A program made the position numbers and the translations under genes. From IMG/VR virus record IMGVR_UViG_3300020347_000007, positions 1 to 48,188 of that record: a stretch of 48,188 nucleotides of DNA. One strand, 5' to 3'. Under the pieces are notes generated by a model. The model worked only from the letters and a program-made list of their open reading frames with translations. It was not told where the DNA came from and ran no database searches. The stretch is from a virus. Below, in pieces: positions 18,101-24,818 of the stretch. Each line of letters starts with the position of its first letter. Position 1 is the first letter of the stretch.

Positions 18101-20361
18101 TCAATGGATTAGAATTAGGTGAGTTTATTGATACTCCTGACAGAAGACTGTCTTCTACTACTAGAACTTCCACAAGAAGGTCTTTTAATCGGAGAACAAT
18201 TACAACTGCTACTATCGTAAGGTCTTTAATTGGTCGCAGAGTTGTAGATATTTCTTTACTGCCATTTATTAGACATAGAAAAGTATTCTTCAGAGGAACT
18301 GGTCTGGCACCAGACAGAGAACACTTCATGTTCTTTGATAATGAAAGCATGTCTAACTATGTAAAACCTGAAGCATTCCAGTCTTTCAGTGATAGTGGTG
18401 GTAATGTAGAGCAGAACTATGGTGGTGGACAGTTCCAGAATAACACTGTGCATCCACAAGGTATTGGTGCACTGACTACAGATGCATTTGGAACTGTTAC
18501 TGGTTCATTCTTCTTGCCAAACAATGACACTCTCAGATTTGATGCTGGTATTAAACCAGTAAAACTTTTGGATGTAAATACTAATAATGAAAGCGTTGCT
18601 CTTTCTCAGGCACATGCAACTTACGAAGCACAAGGTGTTAGGGTTACACTTCAAGATGTAGTGGCTACAGGCAGAAGAGCAACATCAACAACTGTACGTC
18701 TTCCAAGACCTAGAAACAGAGACCCACTAGCACAGTCTTTCTGGATTCAAAATCAGAATGGTGGATATCTCACATCCATTGATGTATACTTTGCTAATAA
18801 GCCTGATGGGTCTACTGACAACACTCCTATTCAATTAGAACTTAGACCACTTCGTAATGGTGTTCCTTCTCAGGAAGAGATTGTTCCGGGCAGTATTGTA
18901 ACACTCAATCCAAATGATGTTAATACTGTTTCCTTGGCTACTGCAACTGCACTTGGTGAAGATGCAATGGCAAAGATCAGACAAGATGCAAAGACTACCT
19001 TTACCTTTGAAAGACCCCTTTATGTTGAAGGTAATACGCAGTATGCATTTGTGCTGATTGCTAACACTAATAATTATGAAGCATATGTTTCCGAGATTGA
19101 AGATTTCCTTGTAGGGTCTAATACCAGAAGAGTAATGAAGCAACCTTCCTTGGGTTCCTTGTTCAAGTCACAAAACTCTATTACATGGACACCAGATCAA
19201 AGACGTGATATGATGTTTAGAATCAATAGAGCAGACTTCTCTACTAGTGGCACTGCATATTTGGAGAATGCTCCGGGTGTAAATGCTCTACTAGCTTCTG
19301 ATCCAATTATGCTTGATAGTGTTGTAGCAAACGACAGTGACGTTGTTCTGTTCTTCCCTAACCACGGGTATACAGTTAATGACACTATTGAACTTAGTGG
19401 ACTTGATTCTACTACCAACTATGGAGACCTTTCAGGTGCAAGCTTGCTTGGTGAAAGAACTGTAACTAAAGTAGACACACAAAGTCTGACATTTAAAGCA
19501 GACTCAGTATCTACTAGAACTGAGTTTATTGGTGGTGCAGGTATTTCTATTGAGAAACAAGTTATTATGGATGAAGTCACTCCTGTGATTGACTTCTTTG
19601 CTCTTCCTGCTACAACTACAACATTTAATGGTAGGTTTACTGATTTTGTGTCTATGCCTGTTGCTAATGACTCTACTAATGTAGCATACGGTGTTCCTAC
19701 TAATGGGTTTAATTTCATTCCTAATGAAACTATTGTATTTGAATACCCTAGAGTAGTCGCAAATACTTATCAGGAAAGAGATGAAGCAACTCTTGGTGGT
19801 GCCAATAAAAAGTCTGTAGAAATTTCTGCTGCACTTACAACAAATGACACCTATGTATCTCCATTGATTGACTTAACAACTGCATCTTTGGACGCAGTAA
19901 ATAATATCATTGATAATCCTGTAGACTCTGATGGTGCAGTAGATGCAGCAAATACTGTAAACTTCCCTATTGAGTTTGCAGCAGAGACTGATCCAGACGG
20001 CACTGCTGCTGCTAAACATGTAACCATTCCTGTAGGATTGGCAGAGGCAGCAGTTGGTCTTAAGGTATTTGTTGCTGCTAGTGTTCCTACTGTAGCAGAC
20101 ATTGATCTTTACTACAGGACATTGGAACCGGGTGCAGATGTAGAACTTGATACTGTAAACTACATTAAAGCAACTATTGATAATGTTTTACCTAAGTCTG
20201 ATAACCGTGACGTGTTTAGAGAGCATCAATACACTATTGGTGGTCTAGGAGGAAACCTTTCTCCGTTCACTACATTCCAATTAAAGATTGTAATGAGGTC
20301 ACAAAATTCTTCTAAGGTTCCTCTTATTAAAGACATTAGAGCAGTTGCATTAGGCACATAA
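15112..20361 (+). CDS. Giant baseplate/fibre-base structural protein (DUF4815-like N-terminus)
   Basis: 1749 residues, the largest gene here. The N-terminus (YHRILFNSGRALQARELTQA, GRHIFKEGAVVNPGG) matches DUF4815-type phage structural proteins. Later blocks resemble a large virion protein of marine T4-like phages: VVDISLLPFIRHRKVFFRG, DPLAQSFWIQNQNGGYLTSI, and KQPSLGSLFKSQNSITWTPD. A strongly basic stretch lies near residues 945-980 (RALRVRRRRGRNLTPRQRRRR), with more Arg-rich sequence to about 1045. The C-terminal third is beta-rich. By size and position (after gp8, before fibres) it may replace T4 gp9/gp10 as the part to which fibres attach; this is inference. Confidence 0.75.
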   Translation: MPNTFNENTFATTYKDDYRDSDNYHRILFNSGRALQARELTQAQTIIQKELARLGRHIFKEGAVVNPGGLMVDDAYEFVKLADASPSVYPGDILTATASNGVKAEVLEVVEQTGSDPATVYVKYINAGTATSSATPIRFSAGQALDNGDESGNGGSGVTVAPATKNPVVGQGFKVSVNLGGYFTRGHFVQSLPQGVIISKYSNNPTTNVGFLIAEDIVTVADTNDLYDNQLGYANETAPGADRYRIRLTLANQEFVDSADNFIVINRFVNGIMQQEIDENDNYNIIGDELAQRTKEESGSYTVDDFQVKFRPSKSGTDYLDLEVSPGVAYVNGYRVSKPASSIITVEKPRSTEKFENENIPVSYGNYVVTSGTVGLPDISSNQIYRLYTAADVGGTVIGNCKVRAVESQGDGTYRYYIFDVQLVAGQNFRDTRSIGVDATHHANIKIDDTNSIAVIQQETNNNVFFDLPRNRPSSLEDFDLTIQRHLSQTASSNQIAFTLSGTETFVDTTLWLLVRDDSGAVVTVTPSNTTLSGDSKQVTITGLVDGVLYRLLAYVDLGAGATQRTKTKTFGGTATLTWDSDGNGIRFAELPNTDIYEFLEVLDFDSNNISSKVTTDDGQRDNFYQKGRVILRGSEALPRNNTVKVKYNYFEHTAGDFFSRNSYIGAVAYEDIPTYRMQNGFEVELRDVLDFRGVQDSASTGFDGAEALVTPLPRNTSAIGADITYYDPRNDILVVTEEGDIQYITGQPNVNPVIPSVPSTSMHTHSFALNAYTDNEDDLGVRPVDNRRYTMRDIGNIAKRIDNLEEVTSLTLLELETSSLEVLDSAGNNRFKNGFFADNFKDLAFADIFATDYSASHDAVNQLIMPSAGQNSVRLIVDSDASVAANTVRKGDFIYLSYNEVLEIDQNVATETMNINPFAVISFIGQLELSPDQDQWREDVFLEAPRAQRALRVRRRRGRNLTPRQRRRRARFIQRPIRVEAVNTDAQPSVGSLSSFNGLELGEFIDTPDRRLSSTTRTSTRRSFNRRTITTATIVRSLIGRRVVDISLLPFIRHRKVFFRGTGLAPDREHFMFFDNESMSNYVKPEAFQSFSDSGGNVEQNYGGGQFQNNTVHPQGIGALTTDAFGTVTGSFFLPNNDTLRFDAGIKPVKLLDVNTNNESVALSQAHATYEAQGVRVTLQDVVATGRRATSTTVRLPRPRNRDPLAQSFWIQNQNGGYLTSIDVYFANKPDGSTDNTPIQLELRPLRNGVPSQEEIVPGSIVTLNPNDVNTVSLATATALGEDAMAKIRQDAKTTFTFERPLYVEGNTQYAFVLIANTNNYEAYVSEIEDFLVGSNTRRVMKQPSLGSLFKSQNSITWTPDQRRDMMFRINRADFSTSGTAYLENAPGVNALLASDPIMLDSVVANDSDVVLFFPNHGYTVNDTIELSGLDSTTNYGDLSGASLLGERTVTKVDTQSLTFKADSVSTRTEFIGGAGISIEKQVIMDEVTPVIDFFALPATTTTFNGRFTDFVSMPVANDSTNVAYGVPTNGFNFIPNETIVFEYPRVVANTYQERDEATLGGANKKSVEISAALTTNDTYVSPLIDLTTASLDAVNNIIDNPVDSDGAVDAANTVNFPIEFAAETDPDGTAAAKHVTIPVGLAEAAVGLKVFVAASVPTVADIDLYYRTLEPGADVELDTVNYIKATIDNVLPKSDNRDVFREHQYTIGGLGGNLSPFTTFQLKIVMRSQNSSKVPLIKDIRAVALGT

Positions 20362-20364
20362 ACT

Positions 20365-20574
20365 ATGCAAAATGATTATGTTCAAGTTGAAGGTAGTCCC
20401 GGATTAGTCAGAGATAAGACTTCCGGGGCTATTATAAATACAGATAAATCCGCATTAGAGTTTGCTAAGGCAAGAAAGATTGCTCAAAAGCAAGATAAAG
20501 AACGATTAAATAAATTAGAGAATGATGTGAGTGATATAAAAAGACTTTTGGAGAAACTAGTAAATGACAACTGA
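20365..20574 (+). CDS. Small coiled-coil structural accessory protein
   Basis: 69 residues. It begins with VEGSPGLVRDKTSGAIINTD and continues as a charged helix, KLENDVSDIKRLLEKLV, with heptad spacing that suggests a coiled coil. I recall similar small proteins next to large structural genes in marine T4-like phages. It starts three bases after the giant protein and overlaps the next gene by 11 bases, which argues for coupled synthesis. It may be a clamp or chaperone for one of these partners. Confidence 0.65.
   Translation: MQNDYVQVEGSPGLVRDKTSGAIINTDKSALEFAKARKIAQKQDKERLNKLENDVSDIKRLLEKLVNDN
20433..20440 (+). promoter_or_regulatory. Possible internal late promoter
   Basis: Exact TATAAATA inside the 69-residue gene, 124 bases before the 20564 start. 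Because it is inside coding DNA of an AT-rich genome it could be chance; two other internal copies sit at similar distances before other starts. Confidence 0.3.
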
Positions 20575-21820
20575 TAGCTTTCCTTTACGGTTAGACACTA
20601 GCACTGGTGTTATTAAATTTATCGAGACTGATTCTGATGATTTGATTGTCTTGGCAGCAAAATGTGGGCAATATCTTGCCGATACATTTGACTCTACTTC
20701 TAAAGGTAGATGGGAGTTAAAGTCAGGCACAGGAGACGCTGGATATGTTGGCACTATTGTAGACACATATTACACTAATCAAACAGCTGGAACTGTACTG
20801 TCTAGTCCTACAGTAAGCCCATTGATTACAGATACATTACATTTAGGTTTAATATCTACTAATAATGTTAATCAAAAAGTTCCTCCTTCTGGAGATGCGA
20901 TTGCATACCCTTTGAGATATGACAGAACTTTAGCGGGTCTTCAAGAAATTGGTGACTCTGGTGGTTCTGACCCTGCATATGCAGCTGCGCTAGATGCTAT
21001 TATTAGTTTAATCTTTCAGCACGATTTGCCCGGTGTGTATAGAATGGCTCCTCATACTGAAATGGCCGAAGACACCTTCGGAGAGCCAATTGGGTTAGAT
21101 AGCGCAGAAGCTGTACAATTATCCTACTTGGATAGTGATGAATGGACACTGGTTCTTGATCTTCCACAAGAATTCGATGCGTCCTCATCTGATAAGACTT
21201 ATAGTGAAAGGGCAAGAATTTATCAAAAAACTGGCATTACCTATAACTCTGAAACGGACCAACTTATTAAAAGCAAAAGACCTGATGGTGGATTAAGACT
21301 TCTTAAAAAGAGGTCTATTGGTGCTATTTTTCTTGGTGTTGGTACAATGGCAGGTAATGCTGATACCTCAACCAATATGGAGATGCAAGAGTTTTTTGCT
21401 GGAGGTCTTTTAAATAGAATTTTTTCGAACCAAGGGCAAAATAGACCCGGACATTTTCAGATTACTACAAGTGCAACTGCACCAGCTGGATATAGAAACA
21501 TAGGTTCATATATGGACTTGCGTAACGCAATTGTCCATGCTGGAGCTATCCAAGAAAGCCTTAATGCTTCTGGTCCCGGAAGTCCCGGAACATTCTCCAG
21601 TCGGTTTTCTTGGCGTTCTTCTCAGTACCTTAGAGCGACCCAAGGCGTCCAGCGCCTTTCTTATGGAGTTCGGGGCGTGCCGAGCGGATCCCGATCCCCC
21701 CAACTTCAACGTAGACCATATAACGTTCGACGTGTCAACCGGAGAATAAAATACTATAGTCCTAGCATATCTGCCAGCAAATTCATTAATGAGACTTACT
21801 ACTTACATGTAAAGATTTAA
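20564..21820 (+). CDS. Virion structural protein, fibre-like, with Arg-rich C-terminal segment
   Basis: 418 residues. The region around 245-350 (RLLKKRSIGAIFLGVGTMAG, then AGGLLNRIFSNQG and NASGPGSPGTF) looks like a marine phage virion protein but I cannot name a T4 counterpart. Residues about 343-400 form an unusual Arg-rich, Ser-rich stretch (RRPYNVRRVNRRIKYY). It is written with CGN codons and higher GC than its surroundings. A second frame is also open there (21531-21749). The protein ends with a short ordered-looking tail. It may attach to the giant protein encoded just upstream. Confidence 0.6.
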   Translation: MTTDSFPLRLDTSTGVIKFIETDSDDLIVLAAKCGQYLADTFDSTSKGRWELKSGTGDAGYVGTIVDTYYTNQTAGTVLSSPTVSPLITDTLHLGLISTNNVNQKVPPSGDAIAYPLRYDRTLAGLQEIGDSGGSDPAYAAALDAIISLIFQHDLPGVYRMAPHTEMAEDTFGEPIGLDSAEAVQLSYLDSDEWTLVLDLPQEFDASSSDKTYSERARIYQKTGITYNSETDQLIKSKRPDGGLRLLKKRSIGAIFLGVGTMAGNADTSTNMEMQEFFAGGLLNRIFSNQGQNRPGHFQITTSATAPAGYRNIGSYMDLRNAIVHAGAIQESLNASGPGSPGTFSSRFSWRSSQYLRATQGVQRLSYGVRGVPSGSRSPQLQRRPYNVRRVNRRIKYYSPSISASKFINETYYLHVKI

Positions 21821-21842
21821 AAAAATTAGGAGTTAATTTACT

Positions 21843-22325
21843 ATGCAAGAACAGAATGAAATTTTGAGAGCGAAATATAACAATCCAGTCTGGTTAAACA
21901 ATGACAAATCTACTATTGAAGTTGTAGAGCATTCAAAGATCGGTAAGATTTCTAGAGAACAAAACTTAGTTGTTGAAAAGTGGAATGATGATGAAAAAGA
22001 ATTAGAGAACCCACTTTTCAATACAATTATGAGTGTTTATTCTGAAGAAGAAATTGATGAATCGACAAAAAAACATAATGAAAACCAAAAACAAGAAAAT
22101 AAAAAAGAAGCAGAAAGAGAAAAAGAAGAAGAAGAAGTAACTCGATTGCAAAATTTATTTAGAACAAAATTAGATATTTTTAACATTCCATCTATTAATG
22201 AATCTAATGATCGAGAATTTAAATCTCAAATTAGAAAAGCGAAATCTAACGTAGAGGCAACAGCTCTTACTGTAATGTTAATGATGAAAGAAATGGAACA
22301 CAAAAATGATAATGAGGACACTTGA
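21843..22325 (+). CDS. Charged coiled-coil protein, unknown function
   Basis: I do not recognise this 160-residue protein. A good ribosome site (TTAGGAG) precedes it. The middle (about 75-100) is almost entirely Lys, Glu, Gln and Asn, predicting a long single helix or coiled coil. The C-terminal 40 residues look like a helical pair (ATALTVMLMMKEME). It overlaps the oxygenase-like gene by 20 bases, so it is probably co-translated with it. Composition is more AT- and Lys-rich than the neighbouring fibre genes. Confidence 0.55.
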   Translation: MQEQNEILRAKYNNPVWLNNDKSTIEVVEHSKIGKISREQNLVVEKWNDDEKELENPLFNTIMSVYSEEEIDESTKKHNENQKQENKKEAEREKEEEEVTRLQNLFRTKLDIFNIPSINESNDREFKSQIRKAKSNVEATALTVMLMMKEMEHKNDNEDT

Positions 22326-22944
22326 GGTAAACGATAGTTATGTGCTTTCTAAATTAGATTTAATAGAAGATAGATTATTAAATCTAAATCATAGTGATCT
22401 TGAAATAAATTTTGAACATACATCTAATAACTTAGACTCAAAAGATGAAAAATTATCAGAAAATTACTTGCATGATATTATAAATCGTGGTAGAATGCAT
22501 GATGGATATCCAGAGTTTCAACCATCTTATGAAAGTAAATCTTTAGGTGATAAAATTGATAGTGGTATTCATCAATATACCATTGATTTAGTCGAGTATA
22601 TGTTTTCTCAAAGAAAATGTTTAGGGGTTTTATATCCTCCTAAATCATATTGTAGCTGGCATAATAATGCTAATGCAGCAGGATATGGTCTTATGTTCTC
22701 TTGGTCTGCGACTGGTGAAGGTGACTTTAGATATTGGGACTTAGATAAAAAAGAAGTTGTTGTAATTCCAGACAAAAAAGGATGGAATGTAAAAACCTTT
22801 TACTTTGGTAATTATGATTATCCTGAAAAATTAATATACCACGCTTCATCTAACAACTGCTTACGTTACAGTATGGGGTTTAATTTTTTGGAAGAAGAGA
22901 CAACTTGGGAAGATACAAATAAAATGTTAGAAAATAATGAGTAA
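22306..22944 (+). CDS. 2OG-Fe(II) oxygenase-like protein
   Basis: 212 residues (an in-frame ATG at 22312 is also possible). The second half looks like a double-stranded beta-helix dioxygenase: YPPKSYCSWHNNANAAGYGL with His119, FSWSATGEGDFRYWD, GWNVKTFYFGNY, and IYHASSNNCLRYSMGFNF with distal His179 and Arg187. His179 and Arg187 fit the second iron ligand and the 2-oxoglutarate-binding Arg. The usual HxD is HNN here, so the acidic iron ligand would be Asn121 or lie elsewhere. If active it could hydroxylate a protein or sugar. It sits between a coiled-coil gene and a glycosyltransferase inside the fibre cluster. Confidence is in the fold, not the substrate. Confidence 0.55.
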   Translation: MIMRTLEVNDSYVLSKLDLIEDRLLNLNHSDLEINFEHTSNNLDSKDEKLSENYLHDIINRGRMHDGYPEFQPSYESKSLGDKIDSGIHQYTIDLVEYMFSQRKCLGVLYPPKSYCSWHNNANAAGYGLMFSWSATGEGDFRYWDLDKKEVVVIPDKKGWNVKTFYFGNYDYPEKLIYHASSNNCLRYSMGFNFLEEETTWEDTNKMLENNE

Positions 22945-23647
22945 CGGTATTATTGTAGTAGCAACTAATAAGATATACTATTACAATTCTGCATGTCAGT
23001 TAGCAGAATCTATTAAAGATTATACTCCAGATTTTAATGTTACACTATTCACAGAACAAAAATTTATAGATAATAAATCTAAAATTTTTAACAATGTTAT
23101 TACTGATATTCCAACACATAAAAATCATTTGATAACTAAAAGAACTAAAATGTGGGCTATGGCGAATTCCCCTTATGATACTACATTATATCTTGATGCG
23201 GATATGGAAATTGTTAATAGTGAATTTTCTACAGTATTCGAACAAATTAAAGATAATGATCTACTTTGGACAAAAATTACTGAAGATAGAAAGTATGCAT
23301 TTGCGTTTATTAAAAGTGGAGATGTTACTTTTACCTATCATGGGGGAATATGCCTCTACAAGTCATCAGCAAAACCATTTATGATGGACTGGTATACCCG
23401 TTGGAAGAAACAAGCAAACTTTGAATGGTGGCCTGGTGATGTTAATCAATACCCAAAAAATTTAATTAATTTCGACCAATTTACTTTATGGTGGTTGCTA
23501 AATAAAGAGGGTGATAAATATAAATATTTAAAGCATGATTTTTTTGAAGATGATACAAGGTGGAATGCAGTTGTTCAGTACAGCGAAAATTTAGGACATG
23601 GAAAGTCCCCTATTATTCGTCATTATGCAGGATGTGATAATCACTAA
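22937..23647 (+). CDS. Glycosyltransferase, GT-A fold
   Basis: 236 residues. The N-terminus (GIIVVATNKIYYYNSACQLA) resembles the nucleotide-sugar-binding start of GT-A enzymes. TTLYLDADMEIV contains a DxD metal-binding motif (Asp87, Asp89). Later WWPGDVNQYPKNLINFDQF resembles the acceptor side of GT8-like enzymes. It would transfer a sugar from a nucleotide donor in the host cytoplasm. The gene overlaps the oxygenase-like gene by 8 bases and lies among fibre genes, so the acceptor may be a fibre protein or a host surface glycan. AT content is high relative to the flanking genes. No membrane segment is seen. Confidence 0.65.
   Translation: MSNGIIVVATNKIYYYNSACQLAESIKDYTPDFNVTLFTEQKFIDNKSKIFNNVITDIPTHKNHLITKRTKMWAMANSPYDTTLYLDADMEIVNSEFSTVFEQIKDNDLLWTKITEDRKYAFAFIKSGDVTFTYHGGICLYKSSAKPFMMDWYTRWKKQANFEWWPGDVNQYPKNLINFDQFTLWWLLNKEGDKYKYLKHDFFEDDTRWNAVVQYSENLGHGKSPIIRHYAGCDNH
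23519..23526 (+). promoter_or_regulatory. Possible internal late promoter
   Basis: Exact TATAAATA inside the glycosyltransferase gene, 138 bases before the 23664 start. It may restart fibre transcription after the oxygenase/glycosyltransferase insert, but chance occurrence cannot be excluded. Confidence 0.3.
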
Positions 23648-23663
23648 CTAAGGAATACAATAA

Positions 23664-24323
23664 ATGGCTGAGTATGCTATATTAACAGCCGAACAAGGAA
23701 CAGATACTACCTTTCAGGTTGACGTGGTTGATGCAAATAGAAATCCCCGTGACTTGACAGGAATATCTGTTGCTGCTAAGTTTAGAAAGCAATATAATTC
23801 TAACGTAGTATATGAGTTCGAAGATTCTGTGGCAACACCAGCAGCAGATGGAATTATTAATCTTCATTTAGATGCAGCATTTACTAATACGATTGATGCT
23901 GGAAGATACTTCTATGATGTAGAAATTACTACTGTCACAGATACTACAGAACGTATTGTAGAGGGCATCCTAGAGATTACCCCTGCTGTAACTCAATCAG
24001 CTAGAGCATTTAAAGCAAGTACAAGAAAAGTTCCTACACAGTTAGGAGAACTTACAGATGTAGTTGCAACTGCAACTGATGGACAAATCTTAAAATATGA
24101 TAGTGCAAACCAAAGGTATGTTTTTGGGGCAACTTCTCAGATTGATTCTGGGCAAGTCCTATCTATTGCAGACTCGGACTATGTTAGAACAGTTTACTCT
24201 GCGGGTGCCGGAATCACTATTGATAGTGTAGGAGTTATTACTGGCACAACAATAGTAAGTGATTCTGCTATAGAATCAGCATTAGCAGCAGAAGCATTTC
24301 TTATTGACGGAGGAACATTCTAA
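23664..24323 (+). CDS. Short fibre protein with Ig-like N-terminal domain
   Basis: 219 residues. The first 115 (LTAEQGTDTTFQVDVVD, DLTGISVAAKFRKQ, DAGRYFYDVEI, RIVEGILEITP) look like the beta-sandwich of BppU-type N-terminal domains in phage receptor-binding proteins. Then comes LGELTDVVATATDGQILKYD followed by SANQRYVFG, a motif shared with the next gene. The C-terminus, FLIDGGTF, closely matches the next protein's end (SIDGGSF). Its stop overlaps the next start (TAATG). Probably a virion fibre or connector; the exact partner is unknown. Confidence 0.65.
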   Translation: MAEYAILTAEQGTDTTFQVDVVDANRNPRDLTGISVAAKFRKQYNSNVVYEFEDSVATPAADGIINLHLDAAFTNTIDAGRYFYDVEITTVTDTTERIVEGILEITPAVTQSARAFKASTRKVPTQLGELTDVVATATDGQILKYDSANQRYVFGATSQIDSGQVLSIADSDYVRTVYSAGAGITIDSVGVITGTTIVSDSAIESALAAEAFLIDGGTF

Positions 24324-24775
24324 TGACTAAAACAATTTATGTCAAAAAAATCTCCTCTGGCATCCCTACTGGTGTATCATCAATTGGTGTTAGACAACTT
24401 AATGACGTTAACGATAGTGGGTTAAGTTCTACTAATAAATACTTACAATATAATGATTCAGCAAACAATTTTGTATTTGGACCTATAAACGATCTTGCTG
24501 CAACACTTAGACAATTAACAGATGTTGATACAACTAATTTAAGTCCAACCAATAGATTTTTACAATATGATAGTGTCTCTGAAAACTTTATTTTTAATTC
24601 ATTAGCAGATATCACTGTAGGTGTCAATAGTGTTAATGGTCTTACTGGGGATGTTATTTTAGAATTATTAGACTCAGATGACATCAGAGCATTAGGACTA
24701 GATTCGGCAGAGGTCCAAGGTATTGTAGAAGCAAATAGTGTTCAAGTTGATTCCATTGACGGGGGGTCATTCTAA
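24323..24775 (+). CDS. Small repeat fibre protein
   Basis: 150 residues with two 39-residue repeats starting near residues 24 and 63. Each carries RQL(N/T)DV, then LS(S/P)TN, LQY and a final F(V/I)F. The following part (VNSVNGLTGDVILELLDSDD) is a common bacteriophage fibre motif. The protein ends SIDGGSF, nearly the same as the upstream protein. It seems to be a short, truncated fibre made with the upstream gene. It is followed by the late promoter at 24780. Confidence 0.6.
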   Translation: MTKTIYVKKISSGIPTGVSSIGVRQLNDVNDSGLSSTNKYLQYNDSANNFVFGPINDLAATLRQLTDVDTTNLSPTNRFLQYDSVSENFIFNSLADITVGVNSVNGLTGDVILELLDSDDIRALGLDSAEVQGIVEANSVQVDSIDGGSF

Positions 24776-24779
24776 TCGT

Positions 24780-24787
24780 TATAAATA
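24780..24787 (+). promoter_or_regulatory. T4-type late promoter for the long-fibre operon
   Basis: Exact TATAAATA in the 43-base gap before the ATG at 24819. A second near match (TATAAATT) follows at 24790. Confidence 0.75.
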
Positions 24788-24818
24788 AATATAAATTCAA
24801 GTTTATCAAGGTTTAAAA

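Noticed and set aside
21590-21755. Diversity-generating retroelement variable region
   Set aside because: No reverse transcriptase, template repeat or AAY-codon enrichment is visible in the window.
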